DNA of 64,000 nucleotides, taken from the NCBI RefSeq assembly GCF_013215345.1, contig NZ_JABSOV010000013.1:1-64000 (forward strand), in the 5' to 3' direction. Numbering within the stretch: the first letter of the stretch is position 1; every line of letters starts with the position of its first letter. The stretch comes from Colwellia sp. (GTDB lineage Bacteria > Pseudomonadota > Gammaproteobacteria > Enterobacterales > Alteromonadaceae). Positions 17,908 to 26,190 of the stretch are shown here, piece after piece. Below the pieces are notes generated by a model. That model saw nothing but the letters and a program-made list of their open reading frames with translations, did not search any database and was not told where the DNA came from. The translations under genes were made by a program, and so were the position numbers.

Positions 17908-19059
17908 ATGACACTAAAAAGAAATTACCTTGAGAGTAAAAATGCGCTGGTGTTAACCGGTGGTGGTGCCCGTGCTGCTTATCAAGTTGGGGTATTATCA
18001 GCCATAGCAAAGTTCATCCCAAGAAACCATGGCATTCCCTTTCCTATTCTTTCTGGCACCTCTGCTGGTGCTATTAATACCACCTCACTCGCCTGTTATG
18101 CTTCCTGCTTTCATTTAGGGGTAAAGAAACTAGAGTGGGCTTGGAAAAACTTCAATATATCAAGTATCTATTATAGTGACCCTGTTAGGGTTTTTAGTCA
18201 CATAAGCCAAGGTATGTTATCGAGTTTTCAAGCGGATTATGCCAATAAAAAACCCCACTGTTTACTCAATAATGCACCACTAAGAGAATTGCTTGACCAG
18301 ATACTCGATTTTAACCGTATAGATAATAATATTGCCCGAGGTTATTTATCTGCGGTATCCATTACCGCATCAAGTTATAGTAACGGTGACTCCATTAGCT
18401 TTTATCAATCTGATGGGATGGCACAACCTTGGTCACGCGTTAAAAGGCGCGGCGAATTATGCCAATTAAACACTGAACACTTAATGGCTTCAGCTGCTAT
18501 CCCTATGGTGTTTCCCTCAGTAAAAATTAAGAATCAGCATTTTGGTGATGGCTCAGTGCATCAACTATCGCCTTTAAGCCCAGCAATTCATTTAGGGGCA
18601 AAGAAAATATTTGTTATTGGTGTAGATCAACCCAAAGAGCCGTTACACCCAAGAGAAAATAATCCCCATCCACCCAGTTCGGCAACAATTGCTGGTCATT
18701 TACTGGACTCAATATTTGCTGATACCATGCACAGCGATCTCGAACGCATGGCCCGTATTAACTCCACCCTCAAATTAATATCAGCCAAAAATAGAAAGGC
18801 AAACGAAGGGTTACAGCATATCGAAAGTTTTGTCATAAATCCAAGTCATGATTTTAATGCTATTGCAGCCCAGTATTATTACGATTTGCCCTTATCTATT
18901 CGTATACTTTTACGCGGAGTTGGCATAGCTAATGACTCAGAGTCGAGTATTCTCAGTTATTTACTCTTTGAGAAGAATTTTTGTAGTGAATTGATAAGAC
19001 TAGGCTTCGCTGATGCCATGGAACAAGAGCAAGCCATTAAAGCCTTTCTAGAAATTTAA
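17908..19059 (+). CDS. Patatin-like phospholipase family protein
   Basis: A protein of 383 residues with a patatin hydrolase domain. The oxyanion motif GGGARAAYQVGVL lies near residue 18, the nucleophile elbow GTSAG near 50 and the catalytic aspartate in FGDGSVHQ near 212. The aspartate is followed by Gly-Ser rather than Gly-Gly or Gly-Ala. No signal peptide or outer-membrane barrel domain is visible, so it is probably cytoplasmic or membrane-associated, acting on phospholipids or other acyl esters. About 120 C-terminal residues lie beyond the core. It is monocistronic by position. Confidence 0.88.
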   Translation: MTLKRNYLESKNALVLTGGGARAAYQVGVLSAIAKFIPRNHGIPFPILSGTSAGAINTTSLACYASCFHLGVKKLEWAWKNFNISSIYYSDPVRVFSHISQGMLSSFQADYANKKPHCLLNNAPLRELLDQILDFNRIDNNIARGYLSAVSITASSYSNGDSISFYQSDGMAQPWSRVKRRGELCQLNTEHLMASAAIPMVFPSVKIKNQHFGDGSVHQLSPLSPAIHLGAKKIFVIGVDQPKEPLHPRENNPHPPSSATIAGHLLDSIFADTMHSDLERMARINSTLKLISAKNRKANEGLQHIESFVINPSHDFNAIAAQYYYDLPLSIRILLRGVGIANDSESSILSYLLFEKNFCSELIRLGFADAMEQEQAIKAFLEI

Positions 19060-19242
19060 TGGGACTTACAGTGATTTTGGCTTAAAGGCTTAGCTCTTTT
19101 CTGCCAAGCCTACTATTTACTTCTTATTTAATGAACCGCCCCAATATTAAAAGCACAGTGTTTTGCGTAGTCCTTGCTGAACTCTTGTATAACTATTGCT
19201 TAGCTATTTCTTAACACTTGCAAAATTAGCTCCTTTAATAAA

Positions 19243-21210
19243 TTAACCACCTTCTTGTAAATAACGCTCAACACGTTCCACTCGGCGCGGCTTTCCTCTA
19301 ACAACTAGGGTATCTTGATCTTGTAATACCGTATCTAATGCTGGTGACTCTGTTTCTACGTCACCTCGGTGTAAAGCAACAATATGAACACGGCGCTGAT
19401 CTAGCGCTAAAGAAGCAAGTGATTTACCGCGAGCAAAAGAGTTGTTATTGATCTGTATTGCATGGGCGAATTCAATCCGGTCAATAGCCTCTGGACTCAT
19501 ATCTGTTTGTTCGCCCTGAAAAAAACCATGCAGATGATTGTAGTGATTTTTACGCTCTTTTTGCACTCGGCGCATAATTCGAGAAAACGGTACCCCGGAT
19601 AATGACAGGACTTGAGAAACCAACATCAAACTGCCTTCTAAACTTTCCGGTACAACTTCATTGGCTCCTGCCGCTTGTAATGCGTCGAGTTGGTCATCAT
19701 TACGTGTTCTGACTAAAATAGGTACATCAGCATTCATACTTCTGACTTTTTGAATTACCTCAATCGATTGTTTATCATTACCAAAAGCAATAACCACCAG
19801 CTTAGCTTCGGCTAAATTAGCGGCATTGAGTACCTCTGTTTGACGACATGAACCAAATAGTACTTTTTCACCGGCTTCTCGAGCTTTTTGTGTGCGCAAT
19901 GGATCAACATCGATAGCGACAAAATCAATTTTATCTTGTTTTAAGAAGCGACTTACTGTTTGACCAATGCGACCAAAACCACAAATAATGACGTGATTTT
20001 CCAACACTTTATTTTCAGGTAATTGTGATAAATCTAAGGTCTCCGCAGTCTTTTCTTGGCTTAAAAATAGCGCCCAAGATCGGGCATTGTTAATCATATA
20101 AGGGGTGATCGCCATACTAAGCACACCTGCACCGAGCAGCATAGAAGCAACATCAAGTGGTAATACCTGACTTTGACTGGCTAAAGCAATCAATACAAAG
20201 CCAAATTCGCCCATTTGCGCCAGCATTAGCCCAGATGCCCAAGCATCTTTACTTGACTGCCCAGCTTTGACTGCCAGCGTTTTAATAACCATAACTTTAA
20301 CCAACATAAAGCAGAACATCAAACTGACTAAACTTAAAGGCGAAGATAATAATAAGTTAACATCAAGTTTCATGCCGACGGTAATAAAAAACAGGCCTAA
20401 CAGAATATCACGGTAAGGTCTGATATCAGCTTCAAGTTGATGTTTATATTCACTTTCTCCTAGCATCATACCAGCAAGAAAAGCGCCTAATGCCATTGAT
20501 AAGCCAAACCATTGGGTGAAAGCGGCCGCCAACAGGGTTACTAATAAGGTGGTTAAAACAAAGAGCTCATCGGTACGAACTTGCGCAATGATATTAAAGA
20601 CTTTTGGTAGTAACCATTTACCGACAAATAATAATAAGGTAACAACCACTACACCTTTCACCATAGCCAGCATTAACGCCCAAACCATGGTGCTCTGACT
20701 ATCTAATGCCAACATAGGAATAATTATTAATAGCGGGACAACGGCAACATCTTGAAAAAGTAAAATGGCGACGGAAAGCTGCCCAGACTTTCGCTTCATG
20801 GCGCCACTCTCACTTAACTGCCTGATGACTATAGCCGTTGAAGAAAGCGCTAGTATTCCACCAACGACAAAAGCCGCAGAGAAACTTAAACCAAAAAACA
20901 CTCCGGCAACCATGAAGACAAGCAGAGAAATAGCAACTTGTAAACTGCCTACCGAGACCACTAAATGACGCATGGCCATTAGCCTAGGCAATGAGAATTC
21001 AAGCCCTAAGGTAAAGAGTAAAAAAACAATACCTAGCTCAGCAAAGTGATCGTAATCAACTTGATCATTCGCAATGTTTAAGCCATGTTGACCAACGATC
21101 ATGCCAGCGACTAAATAAGCTAATATCGCTGGTAACTTCAATCGACGAAATAGCCATACCACGAAGACAGCACAGGTTAATATCGCAAGAATTTCAAAAT
21201 AACCGCTCAC
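19243..21210 (-). CDS. Monovalent cation:proton antiporter-2 (CPA2) family protein, KefB-like
   Basis: A membrane protein of 655 residues. About a dozen hydrophobic segments (residues 1-380) carry the CPA2 stretch FLLFTLGLEFSLPRL near 67. Then come a RCK/TrkA-N nucleotide-binding domain starting near 405 (VIICGFGRIG) and a C-terminal TrkA-C domain ending in DTLVVRG. This layout is that of K+/H+ antiporters such as KefB, KefC and YbaL. No ancillary quinone reductase (KefF or KefG) gene is adjacent, so glutathione gating is uncertain. It is convergent with the patatin gene. Confidence 0.88.
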   Translation of the reverse strand: MSGYFEILAILTCAVFVVWLFRRLKLPAILAYLVAGMIVGQHGLNIANDQVDYDHFAELGIVFLLFTLGLEFSLPRLMAMRHLVVSVGSLQVAISLLVFMVAGVFFGLSFSAAFVVGGILALSSTAIVIRQLSESGAMKRKSGQLSVAILLFQDVAVVPLLIIIPMLALDSQSTMVWALMLAMVKGVVVVTLLLFVGKWLLPKVFNIIAQVRTDELFVLTTLLVTLLAAAFTQWFGLSMALGAFLAGMMLGESEYKHQLEADIRPYRDILLGLFFITVGMKLDVNLLLSSPLSLVSLMFCFMLVKVMVIKTLAVKAGQSSKDAWASGLMLAQMGEFGFVLIALASQSQVLPLDVASMLLGAGVLSMAITPYMINNARSWALFLSQEKTAETLDLSQLPENKVLENHVIICGFGRIGQTVSRFLKQDKIDFVAIDVDPLRTQKAREAGEKVLFGSCRQTEVLNAANLAEAKLVVIAFGNDKQSIEVIQKVRSMNADVPILVRTRNDDQLDALQAAGANEVVPESLEGSLMLVSQVLSLSGVPFSRIMRRVQKERKNHYNHLHGFFQGEQTDMSPEAIDRIEFAHAIQINNNSFARGKSLASLALDQRRVHIVALHRGDVETESPALDTVLQDQDTLVVRGKPRRVERVERYLQEGG

Positions 21211-21572
21211 ACAACTTCCTTTATTTTGCTTTGTTAATTTCTAAGTATGAGCAATAGCTCAAAACTTGAGGTTATTTGCCAAGCGGCAATAACCTGCCAT
21301 CTCAGTGATCATTCAAGGCAAAATAACGACTTGCCATAATTATAGTTTACCTAGCCTTAAAGTATTTTAACAACAAAAAAAACTATATTTCAATTAGTTA
21401 AAGTACGCTATTACATTAATAACCTATCTTTGCTCTAAAAAGTACCCGTATTGAAAAAAATGGTACATTTTTTGCTTTTATCTGTGTAGTGAAAAATAAC
21501 GTCAAAATATACTCTTTGAGCAATTAAGTTTTATCAATTGACGTTAATAGATAAAGTTAATGAGGTTGTTGT
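21211..21572. other. Divergent intergenic region with a strong hairpin and a spaced inverted repeat
   Basis: This 362-base region separates the antiporter and the diguanylate cyclase. AGGTTATTTGCC and GGCAATAACCT (21269-21295) form a strong hairpin without a T-run. TAACGTCAA (21497-21505) and TTGACGTTA (21538-21546) form 9-base arms 32 bases apart just upstream of the cyclase gene and could be a regulator site. No ORF is credible here. Confidence 0.5.
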
Positions 21573-22490
21573 ATGCAAACACTAAACGTACTTGATAATA
21601 GATTCTCACCGTTCAATACCTATAGTACATTGAGAACTGATGCGCATGTTGCTGGAACTTTTACTAATACTGTTTTCGATAAGCGTCAGATCTTAGCCTT
21701 TATGACGCAATTACAAACCACACTCGATATAGATAAGCTATTAAATATTTTTGCGGTAGAAGCGGCACGCTACGTTGATTTTTCTGGGCTTTACTTTAAA
21801 AGCCAGAGCGTTAACAAGACGTTACCTGGTAGCAGAAAAGCAAAAAAAGAACGTCGTTTTGATTTGACAATTACCGATGATTTTATAGGTACCCTTAGTT
21901 ACGGCATCAATAGCCCTATCAGTTTAACTAACTATAAAGTTTTACAACAACTGCACTTATGTTTATTACACCCGCTTAGAAATGCCATTGCTTACCATGC
22001 GGCTATGCAACTTGCCATGCAAGATGCATTAACAGGGCTAGGAAATCGCCGTTATTTTGATGAGCAATTAAAGCGTTCTATGCATAATGCTAATCGCCAT
22101 CATAGTTTGGTGGGTTTAGTCTTAGGTGACTTAGATAAATTTAAAGCGATTAATGATGCTTATGGCCATGTAACTGGCGATTTAGTGTTGCGAGAATTTG
22201 CCAATGTGCTGCGCCAGTGTACTCGAAACTCAGACAGTATATTTAGATTTGGTGGCGATGAATTTGCCATTATCGTCGAGAATGCTGACGAGACTGCTTT
22301 AGCCATAATTGAAAATAGAATAAATTTAGCATTAACAACGAACGTATTGTTAAGTAAATACCAACTAGGTTGCAGTATAGGTACTACTTTTATGAATAGA
22401 GTTGATAATGAAATGAGTTTCTTTGAACGCGCAGATGAAATTTTATACCGCAGTAAAATGCAAGCGGCTGCGCACTTAAGCGTGGTATAG
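21573..22490 (+). CDS. GGDEF-domain diguanylate cyclase
   Basis: A protein of 305 residues. The N-terminal ~145 residues are not recognised (no transmembrane segment; possibly a degenerate sensory domain). The C-terminal GGDEF domain begins at DALTGLGNRRYFDEQL near residue 152. It keeps the metal and substrate residues (GDLDKFKAINDAYGH) and the active loop FGGDEFAII near 230. RNSD lies five residues before GGDEF, an intact inhibitory I-site, so an active, product-inhibited c-di-GMP synthase is expected. It lies about 4 kb from the c-di-GMP riboswitch. Soluble and cytoplasmic by sequence. Confidence 0.92.
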   Translation: MQTLNVLDNRFSPFNTYSTLRTDAHVAGTFTNTVFDKRQILAFMTQLQTTLDIDKLLNIFAVEAARYVDFSGLYFKSQSVNKTLPGSRKAKKERRFDLTITDDFIGTLSYGINSPISLTNYKVLQQLHLCLLHPLRNAIAYHAAMQLAMQDALTGLGNRRYFDEQLKRSMHNANRHHSLVGLVLGDLDKFKAINDAYGHVTGDLVLREFANVLRQCTRNSDSIFRFGGDEFAIIVENADETALAIIENRINLALTTNVLLSKYQLGCSIGTTFMNRVDNEMSFFERADEILYRSKMQAAAHLSVV

Positions 22491-22523
22491 CTTGAAGTCA
22501 ACCGTCGATAAACGGATTAGACT

Positions 22524-23315
22524 CTAACTATTTTCAGCCTTTAGCGCCTTAAATGCCACTTTACGTTCATTCGGAGTGGCATTTACTAATAGCCGACAAA
22601 AGCGAACCGCTTGGGCAAATGATTTTTCATCGACAGTAATTCCATCAACATTGGCCTTACTTAAGTATTGTAAAACAGCGGTAAAATAGACTTCATCTAA
22701 GAAGAACACCTTAGCGTAGTGAGTAATCGCATCCGCTAATGAGGGATACAAGACACCATCAAAACTAAAGGTTGCGCCTTCATCCAATTCAACATCAACC
22801 TCATCAAGCTCAATACCATTAGCCACCAATGGCCAACCTAAATAGTTGACTCTCTCCTTGGCAACTTCATACATAAACCAAGCACTTCGGGCAAAACCGG
22901 CAAAGTTGCCTTGCTCAAAACCACTGTTCGCTAATTCTTGCTCTGTCCAATTAATACCGATAGCAAGGTCTTTTGCGTAGCGTTTTAATAACTGGCGCTT
23001 TACTTGCTCTTTAACTGCCCAAATGGAATTTTCATCGGCTTTGCTGGCAAGCTGTTGACACTCTCGGCACGTTGGCACAGATATCATGGGATGAGGGCAT
23101 GAGCGTAACAAGTAGTTGTTACGCTCATTAGTAACAATTTTACTCTCGGCAGGAACAATAAAACTTACTTGGCTAGGCTCACCACAAAACCAACAGCAGT
23201 GCCTTTTATTAAAAGGGGTTTCAGTAATGATTACTGCTACTGGCTCTGCTGTGTGTACTGATATTTCAGCTACAAGGGGTGCTACCATATTGGTTTCACT
23301 ACCAGTTTTACTCAT
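22524..23315 (-). CDS. Hypothetical protein with two Cys-X2-Cys pairs
   Basis: I do not recognise this 263-residue protein. Two cysteine pairs (CCWFCGEP near residue 39 and CRECQQL near 78) lie about 40 residues apart and could bind one zinc ion, in an arrangement reminiscent of HNH-like or zinc-ribbon folds. No HNH histidine pattern is evident. The rest is acidic and helical (EELANSGFEQGNFAGFARSA; DEVDVELDEG) with no signal peptide or membrane segment. It ends close to the cyclase gene on the opposite strand and starts 30 bases after the rhlE stop, so it may be co-transcribed with the helicase. Confidence 0.75.
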   Translation of the reverse strand: MSKTGSETNMVAPLVAEISVHTAEPVAVIITETPFNKRHCCWFCGEPSQVSFIVPAESKIVTNERNNYLLRSCPHPMISVPTCRECQQLASKADENSIWAVKEQVKRQLLKRYAKDLAIGINWTEQELANSGFEQGNFAGFARSAWFMYEVAKERVNYLGWPLVANGIELDEVDVELDEGATFSFDGVLYPSLADAITHYAKVFFLDEVYFTAVLQYLSKANVDGITVDEKSFAQAVRFCRLLVNATPNERKVAFKALKAENS

Positions 23316-23344
23316 TGACTATGAGTGAGCCGTTCAACAAGGTT

Positions 23345-24697
23345 CTAGCGCTTTCTTTTAATTTTACTATTGTACTTGCTGTTAGTTTGCTCAGCTTTAT
23401 TTTTCTGCTTTGCTTTACCTTTAACATCTTTTTTAGCTAAGTTTTGATTTTTTTCTTGAGTAGCACGATATCGATTCTTACTTTCACGCTTAACCGTTGC
23501 TTCTTGATAAGCTTCATTTTCTTGGTGATTAAACTCGTAACCTGGCACCACAATACGTTCAAATCGGCGACCGATAAGTTCTTCAATGTTTCCTAAAAAG
23601 CGCTCATCTTTCGGGCTTACTAAAGAAATTGCCGTACCTGACTTACCTGCTCTGCCCGTACGACCAACACGATGAACGTAATCTTCGGCAAGGAACGGTA
23701 AATGAAAGTTAACAACATAGCCAAGGTCTTCTATATCTAAGCCACGAGCAGCAACATCGGTTGCCACTAATACGCGTACCTTACCTTCTTTAAATTGCTC
23801 TAAGGCTTTATTTCTTGCGCCCTGAGTTTTATCGCCATGACATAACGCGGCTTTAATACCGTCCAATTTAAGCTCTTTTGCTAAGAGATTAGCACTTTCT
23901 TTGGTACCAGCAAAAACAAGCACTTGTTGCCAGTTGTTGACGCCAATTAACTCAGAAAGTAATTCACGTTTACGCGCTTCACTTACCCAATATACTGATT
24001 GCTTTATTTTACCTGAAGTGGTGTTTTCTCTAGAAACGCTAATAGTTTTTGGCGTTTTTAACAATTGATTGGCTAATGTTTTTACCCGATCAGAGAAAGT
24101 CGCTGAAAACATTAACGTTTGGTGTTTATGTTTAATTGCTAAAAGTAACTTTTCTATGTCGGTTAAAAAACCCATGTCTAGCATGCGATCAGCTTCATCA
24201 AGTACTAGAAATTTAACTTGCGATAAATCAACATTGTGCGAGGCTAAGTGCTCTAACAGACGACCTGGCGTTGCCACTAACACATCAAGACCTTGCTTAA
24301 GCATATTAGTTTGTGAGGCCATTTTACCGCCACCATAAACCACACCTGTTTTTACTGGCAGGTATTGACTGAACTGCTTAATATTATCGTTAACTTGTTT
24401 AGCAAGCTCACGGGTTGGTGTTAGTATCAAGGCACGAATCCCCTGACCTGAAGCACTTTTTTCATTGCCAGCAGTAGTTGAACTGTGCGCCGCATGGTTG
24501 GCTTTAGCAATCGCATCTAAAATCGGTAAACTAAAAGCAGCAGTTTTTCCGGTACCAGTTTGTGCGCTCGCTAAAAGGTCAGTACCTCGGCGAATAACCG
24601 GAATTGCTTCTTGTTGAATTGGGGTTAAATTCTTATAACCACAGGCCTTAACCGCTTTTAATAAATCCGCTGATAAGCCAATTGCATCAACACTCAT
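23345..24697 (-). CDS. DEAD-box ATP-dependent RNA helicase, RhlE type
   Basis: A 450-residue helicase with all core motifs: AQTGTGKTA near 46, PTRELAKQ, the DEAD box in VLDEADRMLDMGF, SATF, and HRVGRTGRAG in the second RecA-like domain. The tail of about 80 residues is highly basic (KAKQKNKAEQ; SKIKRKR), as in RhlE-type helicases, and probably binds RNA. The likely roles, ribosome assembly and unwinding of RNA, are known for the family and are often cold-relevant. It may form a unit with the downstream Cys-motif gene. Confidence 0.9.
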   Translation of the reverse strand: MSVDAIGLSADLLKAVKACGYKNLTPIQQEAIPVIRRGTDLLASAQTGTGKTAAFSLPILDAIAKANHAAHSSTTAGNEKSASGQGIRALILTPTRELAKQVNDNIKQFSQYLPVKTGVVYGGGKMASQTNMLKQGLDVLVATPGRLLEHLASHNVDLSQVKFLVLDEADRMLDMGFLTDIEKLLLAIKHKHQTLMFSATFSDRVKTLANQLLKTPKTISVSRENTTSGKIKQSVYWVSEARKRELLSELIGVNNWQQVLVFAGTKESANLLAKELKLDGIKAALCHGDKTQGARNKALEQFKEGKVRVLVATDVAARGLDIEDLGYVVNFHLPFLAEDYVHRVGRTGRAGKSGTAISLVSPKDERFLGNIEELIGRRFERIVVPGYEFNHQENEAYQEATVKRESKNRYRATQEKNQNLAKKDVKGKAKQKNKAEQTNSKYNSKIKRKR

Positions 24698-25075
24698 ATG
24701 TCACCTAAACCCTAAAATAAACGCGTAAAAAACTGAAATAGTATAATTGGGCGGGATTATAATACAAATTGTTGTTAAAAGCAGAACTAGTCTTGATTAA
24801 TTAGCTTTCTGGCTTATTTGTCAAATTAAGGGCCTTGTTGTTGGGTAAGTAATAGCTTTCAACAAAAGAAAAAGCCCCAACAAGCAGCCATCAATGATTT
24901 TAAAGAGGTGAAGCAGTTGTGCATTTAGAGTCATAACAACAGCTATCACAGGTTATGTGATTCTTAAGCTTGATGTCGAAAAATTCAGAATCAATATTGG
25001 TTCTACAGCTAATCGTTATATGGTTAACTGTAGAACAGTGAAGTTACTAAATTACCAGTACTGTACTCATTCTTG
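24698..25075. other. Intergenic region with inverted repeats between rhlE and the TetR gene
   Basis: There is no credible ORF in 378 bases. GTTCTACAG (25000-25008) and CTGTAGAAC (25028-25036) are perfect 9-base arms around a 19-base loop. An imperfect pair (CTTGTTGTTGGG and CCCCAACAAG) lies near 24835-24883; on the minus strand it is followed by GGGGCTTTTTC, so it might serve as a weak terminator for the TetR gene. Confidence 0.4.
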
Positions 25076-25705
25076 CTAATTATTAGTAATAGGGGCGGCA
25101 ACGCCAGCGGCAACATAAGGAATGACGCGCTCTATAACTCCGGCGATATCTAACTTGTTATCAAAATCATTTTGAGCAATATCAATCAAGGCTTCACTTG
25201 AAGACATAGTAAAAACAATAGTGCCCATGGTGAAGTGTAAACGCCAAAACATTTCTTCAGTTGTTAATTCTGGGTAAGCTATTTTTACCGCTTTGGTGAA
25301 ATTGGTGAACACATTAGGATACTGGGTTGTTAAGAACCAGCGTAAAAAGCCCTGACTGTCCGTGTACCCGCGGCCTAATAACTGCAAAAAGGTGCTGGTA
25401 CCGTTTTCTTTAAACTCATTAAGCTTAAGTAACGGATCGATAAAGGCGTAAAATACCTCATGCAAAGTCGGCTTTTGCTCTGCTTGGCAAATTAATGACA
25501 GTGCTGACTCTAATTGTGGAGATAATTCATCCATATAACGAGACATCACCGCTTTGATTAACTCTTTTTTAGAGCCAAAATGATAATTCACCGCCGCTAA
25601 ATTTACATTAGCTTGGCTGGTAATTTCTCTTAAAGAGGTACCATTAAAACCTTTATCGGCAAAAAGTACATCGGCGGCATCTAATATTTTATTTTTGGTA
25701 CTCAT
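25076..25705 (-). CDS. TetR-family regulator, PsrA-like
   Basis: A 209-residue TetR protein. The DNA-binding N-terminus (DAADVLFADKGFNGTSLREI and VNLAAVNYHFGSKKELIKAV) is very close to what I recall of PsrA from Pseudomonas and Shewanella, the fatty-acid-responsive repressor of beta-oxidation genes. The C-terminal ligand domain is less distinctive. A perfect palindrome TTTAAAC-ACCC-GTTTAAA lies 68 bases upstream and has the AAAC-N4-GTTT form of PsrA sites, which suggests autoregulation. I leave the symbol empty because the assignment rests on recall. Confidence 0.82.
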   Translation of the reverse strand: MSTKNKILDAADVLFADKGFNGTSLREITSQANVNLAAVNYHFGSKKELIKAVMSRYMDELSPQLESALSLICQAEQKPTLHEVFYAFIDPLLKLNEFKENGTSTFLQLLGRGYTDSQGFLRWFLTTQYPNVFTNFTKAVKIAYPELTTEEMFWRLHFTMGTIVFTMSSSEALIDIAQNDFDNKLDIAGVIERVIPYVAAGVAAPITNN

Positions 25706-25772
25706 ACTTCCACTTCTAACTGCTTGCTGTTTAGCTTATTTAATACTAATAGCATTAAATATAAACAGCTAG

Positions 25773-25790
25773 TTTAAACACCCGTTTAAA
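25773..25790. promoter_or_regulatory. Candidate PsrA operator
   Basis: TTTAAACACCCGTTTAAA is an 18-base palindrome with perfect 7-base arms around ACCC, upstream of the TetR gene. It keeps the AAAC-N4-GTTT core known for PsrA binding. The link is inferred from the motif and adjacency. Confidence 0.65.
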
Positions 25791-26044
25791 ATAGCGTATT
25801 CTTTGTAAATAGGTCAAGCTTTTATAAATGACGATATTATAAATATTTAAAATGTAGCGAACAAGAGCACTCTATTACAAAACGTTACCTAATCTATACA
25901 GTAAAACACAGGCGGAGCATTTATCATTAACTCAGTTTCAAACAAGCAGTGATTTAACCAGTCGCTGCAGACCTTGACTCCCTTTTATACCATTGTTTTT
26001 GTTTATTATTGTTTTATATTTCTACCCTGTTTCATGTTGTAGTT

Positions 26045-26074
26045 TGCTCATTCATTTGAATGAGCATTTTTTTT
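26045..26074 (+). terminator. Orphan Rho-independent terminator
   Basis: TGCTCATTCA and TGAATGAGCA form a perfect 10-base stem with a TT loop, followed by eight T. On the plus strand there is no gene upstream of it: the only neighbour, the TetR gene, reads the other way. It therefore ends an unannotated transcript or acts as a leader attenuator for the peptidase gene 116 bases on. The bases between 25791 and 26044 hold no convincing ORF. Confidence 0.85.
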
Positions 26075-26190
26075 GCCTGCAATTCAACCTTCCCAGCCCT
26101 AAGTAACTATTTCCCTTATAAACTTTGTATCAAGCAAACATTTTTATATACTAGCGCCACCTAATAACTTATCTAATAACGATTATAAAA

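Noticed and set aside
19086-19111. AGGCTT/AAGCCT hairpin as terminator of the patatin gene
   Set aside because: The stem is only 6 bases with a 14-base loop and no T-run.
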